Shown: in pieces, positions 1 to 12,384 of the stretch
Position numbering within the stretch: the stretch's first letter is position 1
Layout: every line of letters begins with the position of its first letter
Source of the DNA: Hymenopus coronatus
Lineage: Eukaryota; Arthropoda; Insecta; Mantodea; Hymenopodidae
Direction: 5' to 3'
NCBI GenBank assembly: GCA_030762935.1
Contig: CM060895.1
Coordinates: 35,429,501-35,493,500, forward strand
DNA length: 64,000 nt
Made by a program: the position numbers and the translations under genes
Notes under the pieces: model-generated
Database searches by the model: none
Seen by the model: the letters and a program-made list of their open reading frames with translations, nothing else
Told to the model about the DNA's origin: nothing

Positions 1-347
1 AGTTCTGGATACTTTCACAGTGTGGCCGTCCGGGATGATTATCCGCCAAGTTTCTGCTCAGCGGGTGGAAAGTTGGCTAATGTGGAGGATGAGGGGAGGA
101 GGAGGAGGAGCCCCATTTGTTGAGGGGGAAGGAACAATATTTTTTTTAAGTTGGCTGGTGCTTTTGTCTTGCACCGTAGACAGTGCCAAAAATCAGTTAC
201 TGTACATAGGTGCACATAAAGTGACCTTTTATTTTCTATTCACCCCAAAAATCCTGTTTATCCAAGTCTTCTGTCCTATTTCTCATTGACTTTCAGAATT
301 CTTTTTCATTTTCTTCTTCCGTTCTACATAAGTCTGAAATCACTATT
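1..347. other. unassigned sequence, no gene seen
   Basis: No coding region, RNA or repeat was recognised. An open frame at 20-289 is low complexity (G/A-rich then T-rich) and resembles no protein family I know. Confidence 0.5.
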
Positions 348-1125
348 TATTTTCTCTAGCACGTATTAATGCAATATACATTACTGACTAGAGAAAATAT
401 TATATTGCAACAAAAATTCGATGCCAAGATTACACCGGAAATATGTGTTTTGAGGTCCACTGAATCCGAAAAAATTTGCAAACAGGTCCGTGTTTGTGTG
501 CGCCTGTGGACAGCATAGCTCAAAAACGAAAGGACCATTAAATATCATGCTTTACCTATATGTTAAGTATCTTCCAAGAATATGACGAACATTTTAAAGA
601 ACCCCCACCACCAAAAACTACCCTTACATAGGAAAGTTTTGATACTTGTTTTTCTGGTTTTTTTAATGACCCTAATGATTTTTATTGAAATACCGTATAG
701 GTACTAAATATGTTTATATCACAAATAAAATGTACATTTTTTAATTTTCTGTGAATAGTCTCTGAAGACCTGTTTATTACGGATGAGTTTTGCAAATTTT
801 TGCATATAGGTTACAGCTTAAGAGATTGATAAAAACCTACTACACAAAAATGTCATCTACATGTTTTCTTGTGGAGTTGATTGTTTTCTAGATATTCCTA
901 ACATTTCTCAAACTGCACCATGTAAAGCAAACCGAACCTCAATTTTTTCACATAGCTACCAGCTTTTTAAAAGATTTGAGTATCGCTTGCATACTGAATT
1001 TCCTTATTTTCCGTCTACTTAAAAGAAAAGGAGTAATAAGGCAAATTATGCTAATGTTTATCTCCAATAGCATGATTTAGATAAAATAATACACTTTAGT
1101 AAGAATGGTTTGTATACGGAACTAA
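348..1125 (+). repeat. HINE-like repeat, copy 1 (diverged)
   Basis: Opens with a diverged form of the hairpin end (TTATTTTCTCTAG, then a weak inverted repeat) and continues through the family landmarks: CGATGCCAAGATTACACCGG, the TGTGTGCGCCTGTGGACAGC tract, CTCAAAAACGAAAGGACC, and the later CTGTGAATAGTCTCTGAAGACC block. The far end (GTAGAGAAAGTCATGTG) is not recognisable, so the copy is old or truncated. Confidence 0.75.
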
Positions 1126-1599
1126 TGCAAATGTAACACATTTGACTTTTTTGTCAAGATTTCCTCTAACTTTCCCCCATCAGCTCTTCTCGTTCTTAAT
1201 CATTTATCTTGAGTTGTTTCATACATAATTTTAGCAGCTTCTCATCTTCGCTCTTTATAAATCTATACCACTATTCATTAACAAAGGAGTGTATGAGAAG
1301 GCTTTATTCATATAATTTAGATGCAGGCCTTTTATTTGCTTACACCGAGAATTCATTTTTTCTTAATGTTCAATAAAATATATGAAAAACAATTTTGATT
1401 TTTTTTTACAGTTTTTTCAGGTATTTCAAAAAGTAATTGGCTAACGACGAACTGTATGTTACTTATTAGATCTCGACTTCTTGGGGAAAGTCGACCTTGC
1501 GGGCCTCGTATTCCCAATATGCATTCTCTACCTGATAAGTATAACTTACAGTTCTTAGTACGCAATATACTAATAACTACAAACATTTACAGAAATTGC
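1126..1599. other. unassigned AT-rich sequence
   Basis: No gene or structural RNA seen. Overlapping antisense open frames at 1353-1586 and 1456-1644 have no recognisable features. Confidence 0.4.
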
Positions 1600-2430
1600 C
1601 CTTTTCTAAAACGCATGTACACTATACATACTAGTAGTATTTAGAAAAGATATTGCAATCTACCCAAGAATTTGTTACCGAGTTTGCACCAAAAATACTT
1701 GTTTTGATTACCCTTTAATACAGAAAAAGGTCTTTTTAGCAGATGATTCGTGTCTGTAGAGAACATAAATAAAAAACGAAAAGGCCGTTGAGTACCAAAC
1801 TGAGTATTTAAGTTCAGGGTTTGTAAGGATGCGACACGTACATTTCTGGGAAATCCCCCAAACTACGCTTTACATTTAAACATTTTTCGAAAATGTTTAT
1901 TTTTTAAAAAAAACTCTAACGTTTTTTATTAAATAGCCGTATATTGAAGATATTTACATGCAAATGAATCACATTTTGAATTGTTTGGAATATCTTCTGA
2001 AGGCCTCTTCATTCTGAATGAATTTTGTATAAATCATAAACCGTAAGAGATAGAAAAACGGTCAATACACAAACAATGCATGTCAAAAACCGTTGCGTTG
2101 AAACTAACATCTCCAATATAGTGCTTGTTATAGCTTTTGATATTCCAATATTAATACTTTTCTCAAATATGCCTTTATTCATATTTTCTTCTTCCTAGTC
2201 AAGCAAAGAGAACGGAATTTCAATATCATGACAGAGCGACCGGGTTTTAAAAGATTTGATTATCCTTTTAGCTATTTTGGATTATATTATTTCTCTTATA
2301 AAAGGAAATAATATTATAATAAAACAATATATGTTATTTTTTATATTGATAAGCTTGAAATGGATAGAAGGGTCAACTTTTTATAGCAATAGTTTATTGC
2401 ACATATGTAGTAAATGTGAATATACTGCCT
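1600..2430 (+). repeat. HINE-like repeat, copy 2 (diverged)
   Basis: Begins with a degraded hairpin near 1600-1650 and keeps the landmarks TACCGAGTTTGCACC, CGAAAAGGCCGTTGAGTACC, the downstream ATGCGACACG and TCTGAAGGCCTCTTCATTC. The 3' part is interrupted or diverged, and the CATGTGAATG terminus is weak (AAATGTGAATAT near 2410). Confidence 0.7.
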
Positions 2431-2729
2431 AAGATATTTATGTTGAGCTTTACATTCACTTCTTATAAAATATACACTTTTTAGTGCTTCCATCATCACT
2501 TTACAATAGTTATTGAGCTAGTTTAACCATTGTTAACATATCAATATTTTATTGAGAATTACTTTTATGGTAAGCTCTTAGCTCTGTAATACAATAATAT
2601 AAATAACCGAATTTCTAAGCAAATAGGAACAATATTTGTAGCTTAGCAAAAAAAGTCACTTCAGACCTAAATTGGAATGCTATACGATGACACTTGGGAA
2701 GAGGAATACAGCTGCCTCTGGTGTCGACA
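2431..2729. other. unassigned AT-rich sequence; possible 3' UTR of the minus-strand micro-exon gene
   Basis: No gene seen. If the splice acceptor at 2754-2756 is used on the minus strand, this region would be the 3' untranslated part of the last exon. No clear AATAAA was seen close to it on that strand. Confidence 0.3.
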
Positions 2730-2753
2730 TCAGCCCCCCCAGTGCTCTTCTAT
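2730..2753 (-). CDS. candidate terminal coding exon of the micro-exon gene
   Basis: On the minus strand a strong polypyrimidine tract and CAG (2754-2770) precede ATAGAAGAGCACTGG. Entered in phase 0, which is the phase left by the last exon of unit 3 (8924-8973), it reads IEEHWGG then stop. The run of seven G is prone to sequencing error, and a shift there would open a longer frame. This is inference: the acceptor is seen in the sequence, the connection is not proven. Confidence 0.3.
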   Translation of the reverse strand: MEEHWGG

Positions 2754-2819
2754 CTGAAAAAAAAAAAAGAAGCAATATTAACTACTGTACAAATACAAAA
2801 CAAACATGATTTTCATAAT

Positions 2820-3780
2820 ATTTTCTCTACACCTCTGTAACAGATGATTGTTGAAGCTTATTCTTCTATCCGCTACATGATAGTCGAGATATACATTTGC
2901 AGAAATTGTCTTTGTTACTTTGTTCTTGTAAGTAGAAGGGGAAAAAATCTAATGTGTTCCAATCACATGGTGTCCTCTAGCTGTTATGCAAACAAACATT
3001 TTATTTCAAACATTAATCTGTTATCTACATCATGCTAATCAAGAAAAATATGAGAATTATTATTAACAGCTTCTTTCTAAGTAGAAACGAAATATGAAAA
3101 TGCACAGCCTAAAAGAGATATTCTCGTCCGTTAAAAGCCGGTTGCCAGTGAAACAATTGAAATTCCAATCTCTTTGTTTGCCGAGATTAAACAAACGATA
3201 AACAGATATCTTCCCGTTTGAGAAAAGTTCAAGTGGCTAAAACTGAAACCAACAATGTGCAACATCTCAAAAACGGCTAACTCTACAAGCATAAATTCTG
3301 TGTTTTAATATGATCTACAGTTTTTGTATATCTCTTATAGTTTACCAGTTATACAAAGGCCATCTAGAATGAAGAGGTCTTCAGAAGGTATTCCCAGAAA
3401 ATACAAGATATACATTTCGTTTGTCATAAGAGTATCTTAAACATATGGTATTTTAATCAAAATCGCTAGAGCCAATTTTGAGAAAATCAAAATTTTCGAA
3501 AAATGTTCCGTGTAAGGGGTTGTTGGGGTGGGCTGATTTTGTTGGAAATCTTAGCATTTAACGGTATTTTCGTTTTTGAGCTATTCTGCCCACACATACA
3601 CACACAGAGACAGATAGGCAGACAGAAACACACACGCTAATTTTTCTATAAATGCTTTTTTTTTTTAGATTCAGGGAGTCTCAAAACATGTACTTTCGGT
3701 GCAATCTCGGTATCGAATTTTTGGGAGCAATACAATATCTTCTCTATACACTATATACATAGTACGTGTAGAGAAATTAA
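2820..3780 (-). repeat. HINE-like repeat, copy 3
   Basis: Minus orientation relative to copies 1 and 2. It starts at TTTTCTCTACACCTCTGTAAC, carries the CACACACAGAGACAGA microsatellite near 3595-3630, and ends in the hairpin CTCTATACACTATATACATAGT...GTGTAGAGAAATTAA at 3742-3780. The 5' TCTGATGTG tail is missing. Confidence 0.85.
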
Positions 3781-3819
3781 AAATATATATCTGGTTAAAA
3801 CAAACTATTTATGTCAAAT

Positions 3820-4100
3820 AGAGTTTTTGTAGAGTTAACTTCCTCTAAGATAATTTTTCTCATTAATTTCATTTTGAATCTACTTCAACTTTTCTCAGAA
3901 CAGAAGTCATATTTCGTTTATCTCCTTTGTTTCACTTCTGGCCATGTTAAGAGGATTGAATTTCAATTGTCTCACAAAGGACCTGTTATAATAGATCTGA
4001 GTTTCCCGTTGACCTGGTGAATTCCCTTATTATCCTTCTACTTTACAAGGAAGCAAGTAATCAGACAAAGTCTGGAAATATTTATCTAAATTAGCATAAT
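3820..4100 (+). repeat. HINE-like repeat fragment
   Basis: Only the distal third of the family is present: from the GTAGAGTTAACTTCC region through CTTCTGGCCATG, CCTGGTGAATTCCCTTATT and CTACTTTACAAGGAAGCAAG to TTAGCATAATGTG. The LINE tail at 4100 ends it abruptly, consistent with LINE insertion into this copy. Confidence 0.75.
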
Positions 4101-4667
4101 GTGAATGAATGAATGAATAAGTGTATTTATTAACATAGCAATATCCTACATAGAATTTCAACAGTCGCACGGGTCCACAGACCGTACGTGCTTTTGTAAT
4201 ACACATTACAAGCAATATTAAAACAACAACCACAACAAAGAATTAAAAGAGTAAACACGAAAATAAAAAGACAAAGGAAATACACAGTCAAAAGCAATAT
4301 TAAACAATAAAAATTAAGAGTGAATCCGAAAAAAAAAGATACAAAGATATTCAAATATAGCAATTTAAATTTACAGCACAGATTACACCTTCATAAATGC
4401 ACCCTCTTATAATAGAAAATTACACTTAAAAGACATATATACACATAATATATACAACCTTAGCACAACAGTGACCTAAGTATGACATAATATATATCTA
4501 TGTAGAACATTGTAGTCACTTTTGTTTAGTTGATCTTATTCCCCCCCCCCCTTCTCTATTGGCAGCCTCCTCAGATCTCAGCTGTCTTGCCTTAAGTATA
4601 AATTTACCTAGCCCGTCCATGTTTTCCGTGCCTGCCAGTAGCGTCCTACATTCGCAGTGGTAAAAAA

Positions 4668-5752
4668 TCACGGCAAATATTTTTCCCGCCATTCCTCCGT
4701 ACCCCTACATCTTGCCAAGATGTGAGTCCACGACTCTTCCTCCTCGCAAATGGGACAGATTCTCGTACCATTCTCGTCAGAAATTTTCGTGCTCCTCCAT
4801 GCTCCTAGTCTAATCCACGCGAGCCCCTCTCTAATGAGTTTGGTACCTGTTTTGATGTATTGCTCCATACCCCACTCCGATTTCAGCCCAGACTGTACTT
4901 CTAATGACACCTTCTCTATGCACTGCGCAATTATTTGCTGTCTGTCAATATCACAGAGACGTTTCTTAATTTTTCTCCAAATACTTCGCCTGTTTTCCTG
5001 CCCCGCAATCCAAATGTCTCCCATCCCAATGGTTTCCAACCCTTTCTTTAATTTTGATGCCCACGTCAAATTACCTTCCATTCGCAACTGTTCACGGTAG
5101 CAGACTGCCCTAATTAGAGATTGGTTTCCGTGAAGGATTCTCATCCAATATTTAACTGCTCTGATTTTGCACTCTATCGTTTCACTATGTACCCCGAATT
5201 CTCTCATTATTCCGCAGTTTGCCGTACCCTTCCCTACACCCAGAATTCCTTTCAAAAATTGGGTCCTCACTTGATCCGATTCCCTGTTTGTTCCCACCCC
5301 CATATTTCTCCTCCGTATGTCATCGCGGATCTAACTGTCGCTTCGTATACAGTTTCCATTAAGGTTATGAAGATATTCGGAATTCTGCAGCGTATCCGGA
5401 GAGCTTCCGCCGCTTTCACCCTTGCCTTGTTTTTCGTAATGTCAATGTGTTTTGTCCATTTTCCGTTAATTGTAAATGTGAATCCTAAGTACACCAAAGA
5501 TTTAACATTGTCCAGTATCTGTCCTGTATATGTCCAAGTGTTCTCCCTGCTATAAACACGACCCTTTTTGAAAGTCATTGCCTTAGTCTTATTCACATTA
5601 ACTGTAAGTAGCCGTTCATCGCAATAGCTCTTAAGTTTGTCCAGTCCTCGTTGCAATCCGTTTACTGTCGTAGAGCACAATACGTCTGCGTATAAAAGTG
5701 TTGGGATCTGCAAATTCGCTACTACTGGTGCTTGAATATTCTCTGCTATCAT
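4668..5752 (-). pseudogene. LINE reverse transcriptase motif C, thumb and C-terminal finger
   Basis: Continuation of the same polyprotein in two overlapping frames (5267-5752 and 4668-5303), so at least one further frameshift lies near 5270-5300. Motif C reads LLYADVLCSTTVNGLQ where a LINE needs YADD: the second Asp and a neighbour are lost, so polymerase activity is not possible from this copy. The C-terminus has CPICEEEESWTHILARC, the CxxC...H...C finger typical of LINE ORF2 tails. Confidence 0.87.
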
Positions 5753-5756
5753 TGTA

Positions 5757-7502
5757 TCAAGGGAATAATATACAACCCTGCCTCACTCCCCTATAGCTTC
5801 GGCAGCTCTCGGACACTCTGTTTCTGTCGTACTTCACACAGAATTCGACATTTTGATACATTGCCTGCAATGCTCTAACCATTTTACTTGATAACCCCTT
5901 TCTGCCTAGTTTGTACCATAATGCATTTCGATTGATAGAGTCAAATGCCTTCTTAAAGTCCACAAAAGCACAATGAAGCTTTTCCCGCTTAACTAACAGT
6001 TGCTTCGTCCTTAAAGTGTCTAATATAAAAGCGGCATCTATGGTACTGTGTTCTTCTCTGAAACCCATTTGAAATTTTGAAAGTTTGCCAAATTTAGATT
6101 CCCAGTCCTTTATTCGGTTATATAACACTCTACAATAAATTTTCTCCATAATTGGCAACAGAGTAACCCCCCTATAGTTAACGGGATTTCCAATAGTTCC
6201 CTTCCCTTTATAAATGGGATGAATAATGCCCTTACCCCAACAGGTAGGGTAATTCCCCTCAATAAACAATCTGTTACATATCTGGAGCATACTCCTACCA
6301 AACTCATTAACATTGGCTGCGACTTTAAAAACTTCCGGGGGCAGCCCATCCAACCCTGGAGCTTTGCCTTCCTTCAGACTCCTCAGCGCCTGTGCCATTT
6401 CTCGTGCTGATATTTCTACGTCCAGTATTGGGATCTCAAGATTTCCCAAAATTTGCACTTCCTTTATAAAAATTCCTTCCCTTTCACCTTTCCCGAATAT
6501 TCCCATAACCCATTTTCTGGGAGAAATTTCGTTGGGCGCCTGACGGTTGCCTCTTAAATGTTTTACTACTTGCCAAATTTCAGCGTTATCCCCCCGTGTT
6601 AACATATTACTAATTTTCTGAGTAATTTTGTCTTGCCACGTAGTTCTCTTTTCCCGTAAGAGCTGTTTATACTCCCTTCGCTTTTTTGTAAACATTTTCC
6701 TAATGTAATCTCCCCCCCCCTCCCTTCTGAATTTTGACAGAGCCTCCTCTGCTTGTTTCTTTACAGTTCTGCATTGCTGGTCATACCAACCATTGAATCG
6801 TTTTACCTTACCGTGCATTTGGATTTTCATTGTCCCCGCAGCCGTTGCTATTTTATGCGTTAGTTCCTCCGCTGTGTCTGCGTTCCTTTCCCCTAATCTT
6901 CTTTCTAATTTATCAACAAATACTTCTTGTTCTATCGGTTTCCATATAAATTTACTAATGAATCTCCCTTCGTCCCCTTGCCCTTCTTCAGGTGCATGCG
7001 CCACCATGGCCGTCTCTATATTCAGTTCCAGGACAACCGGACAGTGATGTGACTCGATATGATCCCCCACCCAAAAATTTCTAATTCTGCCAACTAAACC
7101 CTGACTTATTAAAATAAAATCTATTACACTACCCCCATTTTCATTTATGAAAGTGAGTTCTCCCTCTCGATCCTCACCGTACTTGCCATTCATTATTTCT
7201 AAAGAGAAGGCATCGCAGAAAGCAAGTAATTGTCTGCCCTCCCCATTAATAAAGTTATCCTTGCTCTTTCGTTGACCTTCGCGGAATTCCTCCCCCCATT
7301 GATGACCCCCCGTTAGAGAAATATTCTCCCCTCCTAACCTCGCATTAAAATCTCCTAAGAGAATTAATTCAGTTCCTGGAAACTTTTCCTGTAACTGCAC
7401 TAACGTGTCGGTTAAGTCACTGAAGAAATTCCTGTTTGCATACTTGGACGTTGCTGGCTGGTTGTAATCAGCTATTCTGCTGATTAATCTTTTGTATAGC
7501 AA
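5757..7502 (-). pseudogene. LINE endonuclease C-terminus plus reverse transcriptase (5' part)
   Basis: A 581-residue open frame. Residues about 45-60 contain LILLGDFNAR, the EEP-endonuclease DFN motif, followed by the SVIDFILIS and SHHCPVVLEL blocks (the SDH/H catalytic region). The reverse transcriptase starts near residue 385 with EGKAPGLDGLPPEVFK (finger), NYRGVTLLP, FREEHSTIDAAF, FVDFKKAFDSINR (motif A, first catalytic Asp) and RGVRQGC (motif B). It stops at 5757 just after motif B. Compared with intact LINEs, about 15 residues linking motif B to motif C are missing, so this is a broken gene. The N-terminal endonuclease half and any ORF1 are absent. Confidence 0.9.
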
Positions 7503-7544
7503 TAATTTGTTTGCAGCGTTTCCGTTTTGCTACCAGTGTCGTAG

Positions 7545-8620
7545 CCTAGTGATGATGAAGGCTGCTTCAGTTTTGGGAAATTTCTCCCTAAAATGAGGGA
7601 TCTTTGCAGGGTAGCTACACAATACTCGCACATGGGTAGCTGTCCCATCTGTGTACGAGGATTCACTTCATGTCCCATTCTGTGTAGGTGCCTTCTAAGG
7701 GAACAGTGTTTTGTACAAAGACGGGTTGCCATAAGAACTTCTTCCCTGTTCAATTTATGCAGGCCTTGCTATATGCATCTGTGCAATCTTCGTAGGAGAG
7801 CTTTGAAGTGCCTGAAACGCACAGAAGAGTTTCAGCATCTCTCGTGGTCTTTGAACAACTAGCCCGCGATAGACATCTTATCCAATCCTGATTCAAGTTC
7901 AATAATAGATTGGTGATACCCCTTCTTAGCCGAGTGCCCCGGCACTCTTCTCAGCTGAAATGAACTGAGGGTAGCTGTGCTCTAAGGTGAACATACTAAT
8001 TGGATCAATTAGATAATCAGGGCTTTCAGGTCTGTCTATCAGAAGTACTAGGTGATCAGCACAGAGCAGAACAAGGTTTGCGGCAACTAGCCGGCCGGTG
8101 GTGCTGCTTACTATACGCGCTGAGCGAGTGCCAGCATGTCTGCAGTATATACTACGTTTGAACACGTTAGTTATTTCTTACAAAGAAACAAAAAGTAAGA
8201 AGTTTAAAATATTTGTGGGAAGCGATATGTGTTGGTGATGTTGGAATGTCTCCCTTCGTTGTTCAAATATTACTGGCACTTGTTTAGGAAATTGGACATT
8301 AAGCGCTGCAGTTCTATCTAAGAAATGAGAAGAATTTCATGACGAATGTATGCTTAAATTCCTCTAAAATGTGTGGAATTATTTTGTAAACGTTCTATGT
8401 GTTATTCCTTCCAGAGATAAAAATTTTAAAACAGGGGTATCGAGGGGGGGCATTCGCAAATCCTGTTTTTTTCCCCCCCTTCTGTTTTGCTTTTCTCCAT
8501 TTGCCTTTAACTACGTGGGCGGCATCGCATGTTGTGTACTGAGGTGTGAATCATAAATGAAAGCGTTACCAGTACCGAATAAAGTCACTTCACTGTTTCT
8601 CTATATTTCGTCATCTAATA
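7545..8620. repeat. intronic block duplicated at 26.03-27.17 kb (copy A)
   Basis: Shares long, gapped similarity with 26,035-27,165. Examples are CCTGAAACGCACAGA / CCTGAAACGTACAGA, TCAGCTGAAAT, the GGCCGGTGGTGCTGCTTACT / CGGCCGACGGTGCTGCTTACT block and ACCGAATAAA.TCACTT....TATTTCGTCATCTAA. Similarity continues past 8,620 towards exon c. A minus-strand stretch at 7593-7750 (KHCSLRRHLHRMG) faintly resembles the Cys/His tail of LINE RNase H regions. No intact gene is supported. Confidence 0.7.
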
Positions 8621-8699
8621 TACGTGTGCCAGTTGCAAGATTCAACTTTCCCTGAAGACTCGTGCTTCATCGCCGACCAACTAAGAGTACCGAAACCTC

Positions 8700-8860
8700 T
8701 ACTGTTCTATGATCACCTAATATAAGAGTGACTTATTACACTCTCGCAAGTAGTAGCTGCCTGAAAGTACGCAGGAATGCAAGTGAACTAGGCTTAAAAG
8801 GAGTAGATGTTAAATACATTTAATTTTCTTATGCCTTTAATGAGGGTTTTAAATGAGGGC
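8700..8860. repeat. conserved intron sequence downstream of exon c, unit 3
   Basis: Similar to 27,215-27,345 and 56,880-57,030: shared pieces include TGATCACCTA, CTCTCGCAAGTAGTAGCT and ACTAGGCTTAAAAGGAGTAGA. This extends the duplication of the gene's three units beyond the exons. Confidence 0.6.
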
Positions 8861-8923
8861 AAATTTGTGGTCTGTTACTATTGTAATGTAAGACTATATT
8901 TGAAATACTTATGTTCAACTTAC

Positions 8924-8973
8924 CTCGAGTGCTGCATTTATATCCAGTGGACAATCTGGTGCATTTTGAGGAA
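8924..8973 (-). CDS. micro-exon gene, unit 3 exon c (50 nt)
   Basis: On the minus strand TTTATTTTTTCAG precedes the exon and CTCGAG|GTAAGT ends it. It is entered in phase 1 (two bases complete a codon) and leaves in phase 0, encoding PQNAPDCPLDINAALE. It is the counterpart of the 32-nt exons at 27,445-27,476 and 57,974-58,005: same flanking intron sequence (ATGTAAGACTATATTTGAAA), same phases, 18 nt longer. Function unknown. Confidence 0.65.
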
Positions 8974-8999
8974 CTGAAAAAATAAATACTGTAATGTAA

Positions 9000-9940
9000 G
9001 ACTATATTTGAAATATTGATTTTCTACTTTGAGTCTTGCAGTTACAGTTAAAAACAGATAAAGTACATCATAATGCAGCTACCGATTTGGAATTGCAGCC
9101 TGATACATAATATAATCTTAGGAGATACTTTCGAACATGTGACGGGAGGAGGCAAATACGAAGGTTCACATTTGCGCATGTGCAAGCAGACAGAAACGAC
9201 CATGACTACGAATCCTGTTGCTTCTCGCATAGCGCCAACGTGCACATCATTTGTAATATCCAAAGCTAACCTCTGCAAATACTTCCAAGATATCTACACA
9301 ACAAATAAAGTGAAAGCGATTAACAGCCGGTCATTTTTTGAAAAGTGTTGACCAAGCTTTCTCTGGGTTTTAATGATTTACAAAAATATGTAGCAATCGG
9401 GTAGAATTTAGTTTTAGAAATTGCGCGTCCGATCAATAAGCTAGACCTGTCAATTTACCTCAATGATACAGAGAACTGTCTTCAACTGTTATTTGTCGAG
9501 GGTCTGATGAGAACAAGAATTTTCTGTTCTGAATGTAGTGCCGTTTTTCACCCCATTAAGAAACGGGACCGCACATATCCCGAGTTTTGTAGGAGATAGG
9601 AGATTATTAAAATAGAGCCCTATTGTTATACTGTTTGGTATATTCATCTATTAATTAACTACATTTATTTTGTAGTGATTAGGTTTAGTCTAAAGTTAGT
9701 TAATGAATGTTTAGTGCACATAACTAGTCATCGTAATTTAGCGGAACACAGTATTTCTACTTATATTGATAGTGTACGAAACATAATATTGGTAGCATTG
9801 CGTTAAATTATGCAAGATGAGCAATTTGGCTGCACTGTGTGCTTCAGTATGGTTACGAGTAACTAAGTAAAGAATTAAAAAACTTAAGTTATTTTGAGAA
9901 AAGTTATCTGACATGAAATCTTAGTAAATACATTTTGGGG
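9000..9940. other. intron sequence, no gene seen
   Basis: AT-rich sequence between exon c of unit 3 and a HINE-like copy. Open frames at 9048-9351 on both strands overlap one another and have no recognisable features. Confidence 0.4.
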
Positions 9941-9942
9941 TA

Positions 9943-10810
9943 AAAATCTGCAGCGTTCCACTCACAAGACATTTTCTAGCTGTTCAAGGAACAAACTTTT
10001 GCTATTATTATTTTATCTGCATCATGATAATCAGATACCCATTAGCAGAAATTGTCTTATTACTTGCTCCCTGCTAAGCAGAAAGGAAATCAGGGAATGT
10101 ACTAGGCTAAAGCGATGCCAAATCCTTTAAAATCCGGTCGCTAGGTAAAACAATTGAAATTCCTTCTCTTTGCTTGCAGGGGTAAGCAAAAGAGAGATAA
10201 AATGAAGGATGACCTCCCGTTTGAGAAAAGTTTAAGTAGCTTAAAAGTGAAGCGAATAATACGGAATATCTCGGAAAAGTTAACTCTACAAAAAATGTAC
10301 ATAACATAAATTGTATTTTTTAACGAGATCCGCATTTTACGCGTAGTAAGTTTTTGTGTATCTTTTACGATTTACCAGTTATACTAAAGTCATGAAGGTC
10401 TTCAGAGGTTACTCCCAGGAAATTCAGAATATATATTTTGTTTATCATTAAAATGTCTTTAACATATAGCGTTTTAATCAAAATCGTTGGAATAATTTTT
10501 GAGAAGATCAAATATTTCGAAAAATATTCCATGTAAAGTATGGTGGGATTTTACTGAAAACCTTTATACTGCGTCCTTGGAATTTACTGAACTTAAATAC
10601 CAAATTTGGTATTTCAACGACTTTTCGTTTTTGAGTTACGCTGTCCACAGTACTCACGCACATACACCAACTAACCTTTTCATGCTTTTATTGGGCTCAG
10701 AGGACCCTAAAATATATATATTAAGTGAAATGTGGTATCGAATTTTTGGGTGGAATGCAATACCTTCTCTATCTACTTTGTACATTGTACATACATGCTA
10801 GAGAAGGTAC
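9943..10810 (-). repeat. HINE-like repeat, copy 4
   Basis: Starts at AAAATCTGCAGCGTTCCACTC, a diverged form of the TCTGATGTGTTCCATTCAC terminus. It contains ACTCACGCACATACACC in the microsatellite position and ends in the hairpin region TTCTCTATCTACTTTGTACATTGTACATACATGCTAGAGAAGG. Landmark blocks are in the family order. Confidence 0.8.
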
Positions 10811-12384
10811 AAATCTAAAACCGTGATAAAAATCATCTAAAACTGTACTTTCAAAAAATATTCTGCTAACGCTGGACTTAGAAAAAAATCGCGCATCACA
10901 TGTTCGAAAGAAGAGCTTAATCTTATATCCCTTATATTTATTGATTATAAAAACTTGACAGAGAAGGAGTAATAGAAGCAAGCTTCATACAAGGGGGTCA
11001 CTTAATGGTATGTATGATTGAAATTTAATGAAAAATCACCAAAAATCAATTGTTGTATTGTAATTTCATAAAACAATTTAAACTTTCCTGAAAACAAAAA
11101 GGTATAATTAGCCACCAGGCGTCATTGTTAAATGTCTTAAGTCATGCTGCTACAGCAAAGCATTAGAGGTGAAGTAGACAAGAAAAACTTTAGTTCGACG
11201 AGATCACATTCGCATCATGAAGTAAAAAGCGTAGTTATGCGGAAGAAAAGCAACAATACAAGAATAAAAGGACAGAGAAGGCAGCAGCAGAGGAGAGTTT
11301 TATTGTTACACAAATAAGATTTGCTGTACATGTTGGAACAAAAAAATCACACGTTCATAACTTTAAACCTTTTTGGAGCCTAAACCAAAAGAGACACAGA
11401 AAAACCTAGGGTAATTTCAAAAAGTAGATGTATTGTGAACTTAGAGTTAAAATATTAGACTAAATTATTTATTTTGTTTGTTTATTTATTTTTTATGGCA
11501 AGGGACTTTTTTTTATTGACGTGACAAAAGCATAAACAAATTTTACCATAACTTCCAAAAAATTAAAAGAAAATGGATGAAATTTGCACTGTAACATTTT
11601 ATCATTATATTGCACCTGTGAAATAAATTTGGAATTTTTAGGGGAAATAATTTACAATAAAATCTATTTAGATATAGTATGTATGCCGAATTTGTAAAGT
11701 TACAAAATAAGTTTTTCCATTTTAAACATGTATATACAAGTGGAATAAGATTATAATAAAACTTGTGTGTTTAAATTTTTCCTAAAAATTACTACTGAAA
11801 TGCATTATGAATTTAGGCTTTGGTTAGTTCCATTTTCAGTTTATGCTATCTTATGTTATGCTTACTTATATAGGAAGGTAGTAGAGAAAGAGAAGGTACG
11901 ATATATATTTGACTTGATTTTGATTTGATATTTAGTTCCTAGATAGTAGGTACAATGGAGTGCGTAATATGTGGCCCGTTTCTCTAGATCGCAATGATGC
12001 ATTTCCTTCCTTAAAATTTCCAGCTTCAGGTAACCAAACTTTAGTTCTACCTAGCCGGTGTCTCTGGCCTGAAAAATAATTCAGGGAAATGAAGGAACAA
12101 ATGAACGAAGTTAAATATAGGGGTGGTTCAGATGCTGCCTCTCTTCACTACTGTTGAGACATTCAAGAAAGTTTTACCATTTACAATATATTACGACTCG
12201 CTATAGGAAGAGACAGAATCATTTTTTGTTTTGTGCGTCAAATTGGGTGACGGCAATGACAGTTGTTTGAGAGCTTCTATCAGCGACATTATTTGTACGT
12301 TGTTATTTTATTATATTTATTTAACACTAAAAATCAATGAAGCACCGTCATAATAGTACTCCGCAAGCGCGAAATGGACAACTA
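10811..12384. other. intron sequence, no gene seen
   Basis: AT-rich; no coding region, RNA or clear repeat recognised. Frequent poly-A/T stretches. Confidence 0.4.

Larger units (their letters stand above)
4100..7505 (-). mobile_element. 5'-truncated non-LTR retrotransposon (LINE)
   Basis: On the minus strand it encodes, in order, the C-terminal half of an AP-type endonuclease, a reverse transcriptase and a C-terminal Cys/His finger, then a roughly 560-bp 3' UTR ending in ATTCATTCATTCATTC tandem repeats at about 4100-4115 instead of poly(A). The 5' end is lost: the endonuclease starts in mid-domain at 7502. The clade (I, R1, Jockey or CR1 group) cannot be assigned by eye. It interrupts an older HINE-like copy at its 3' end. 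Confidence 0.88.

Noticed and set aside
7593..7862. Cys-rich protein shared with 26,067-26,312
   Set aside because: Both frames diverge by gaps that are not multiples of three and have no splice or start support. Similarity is at DNA level, from the duplicated block.
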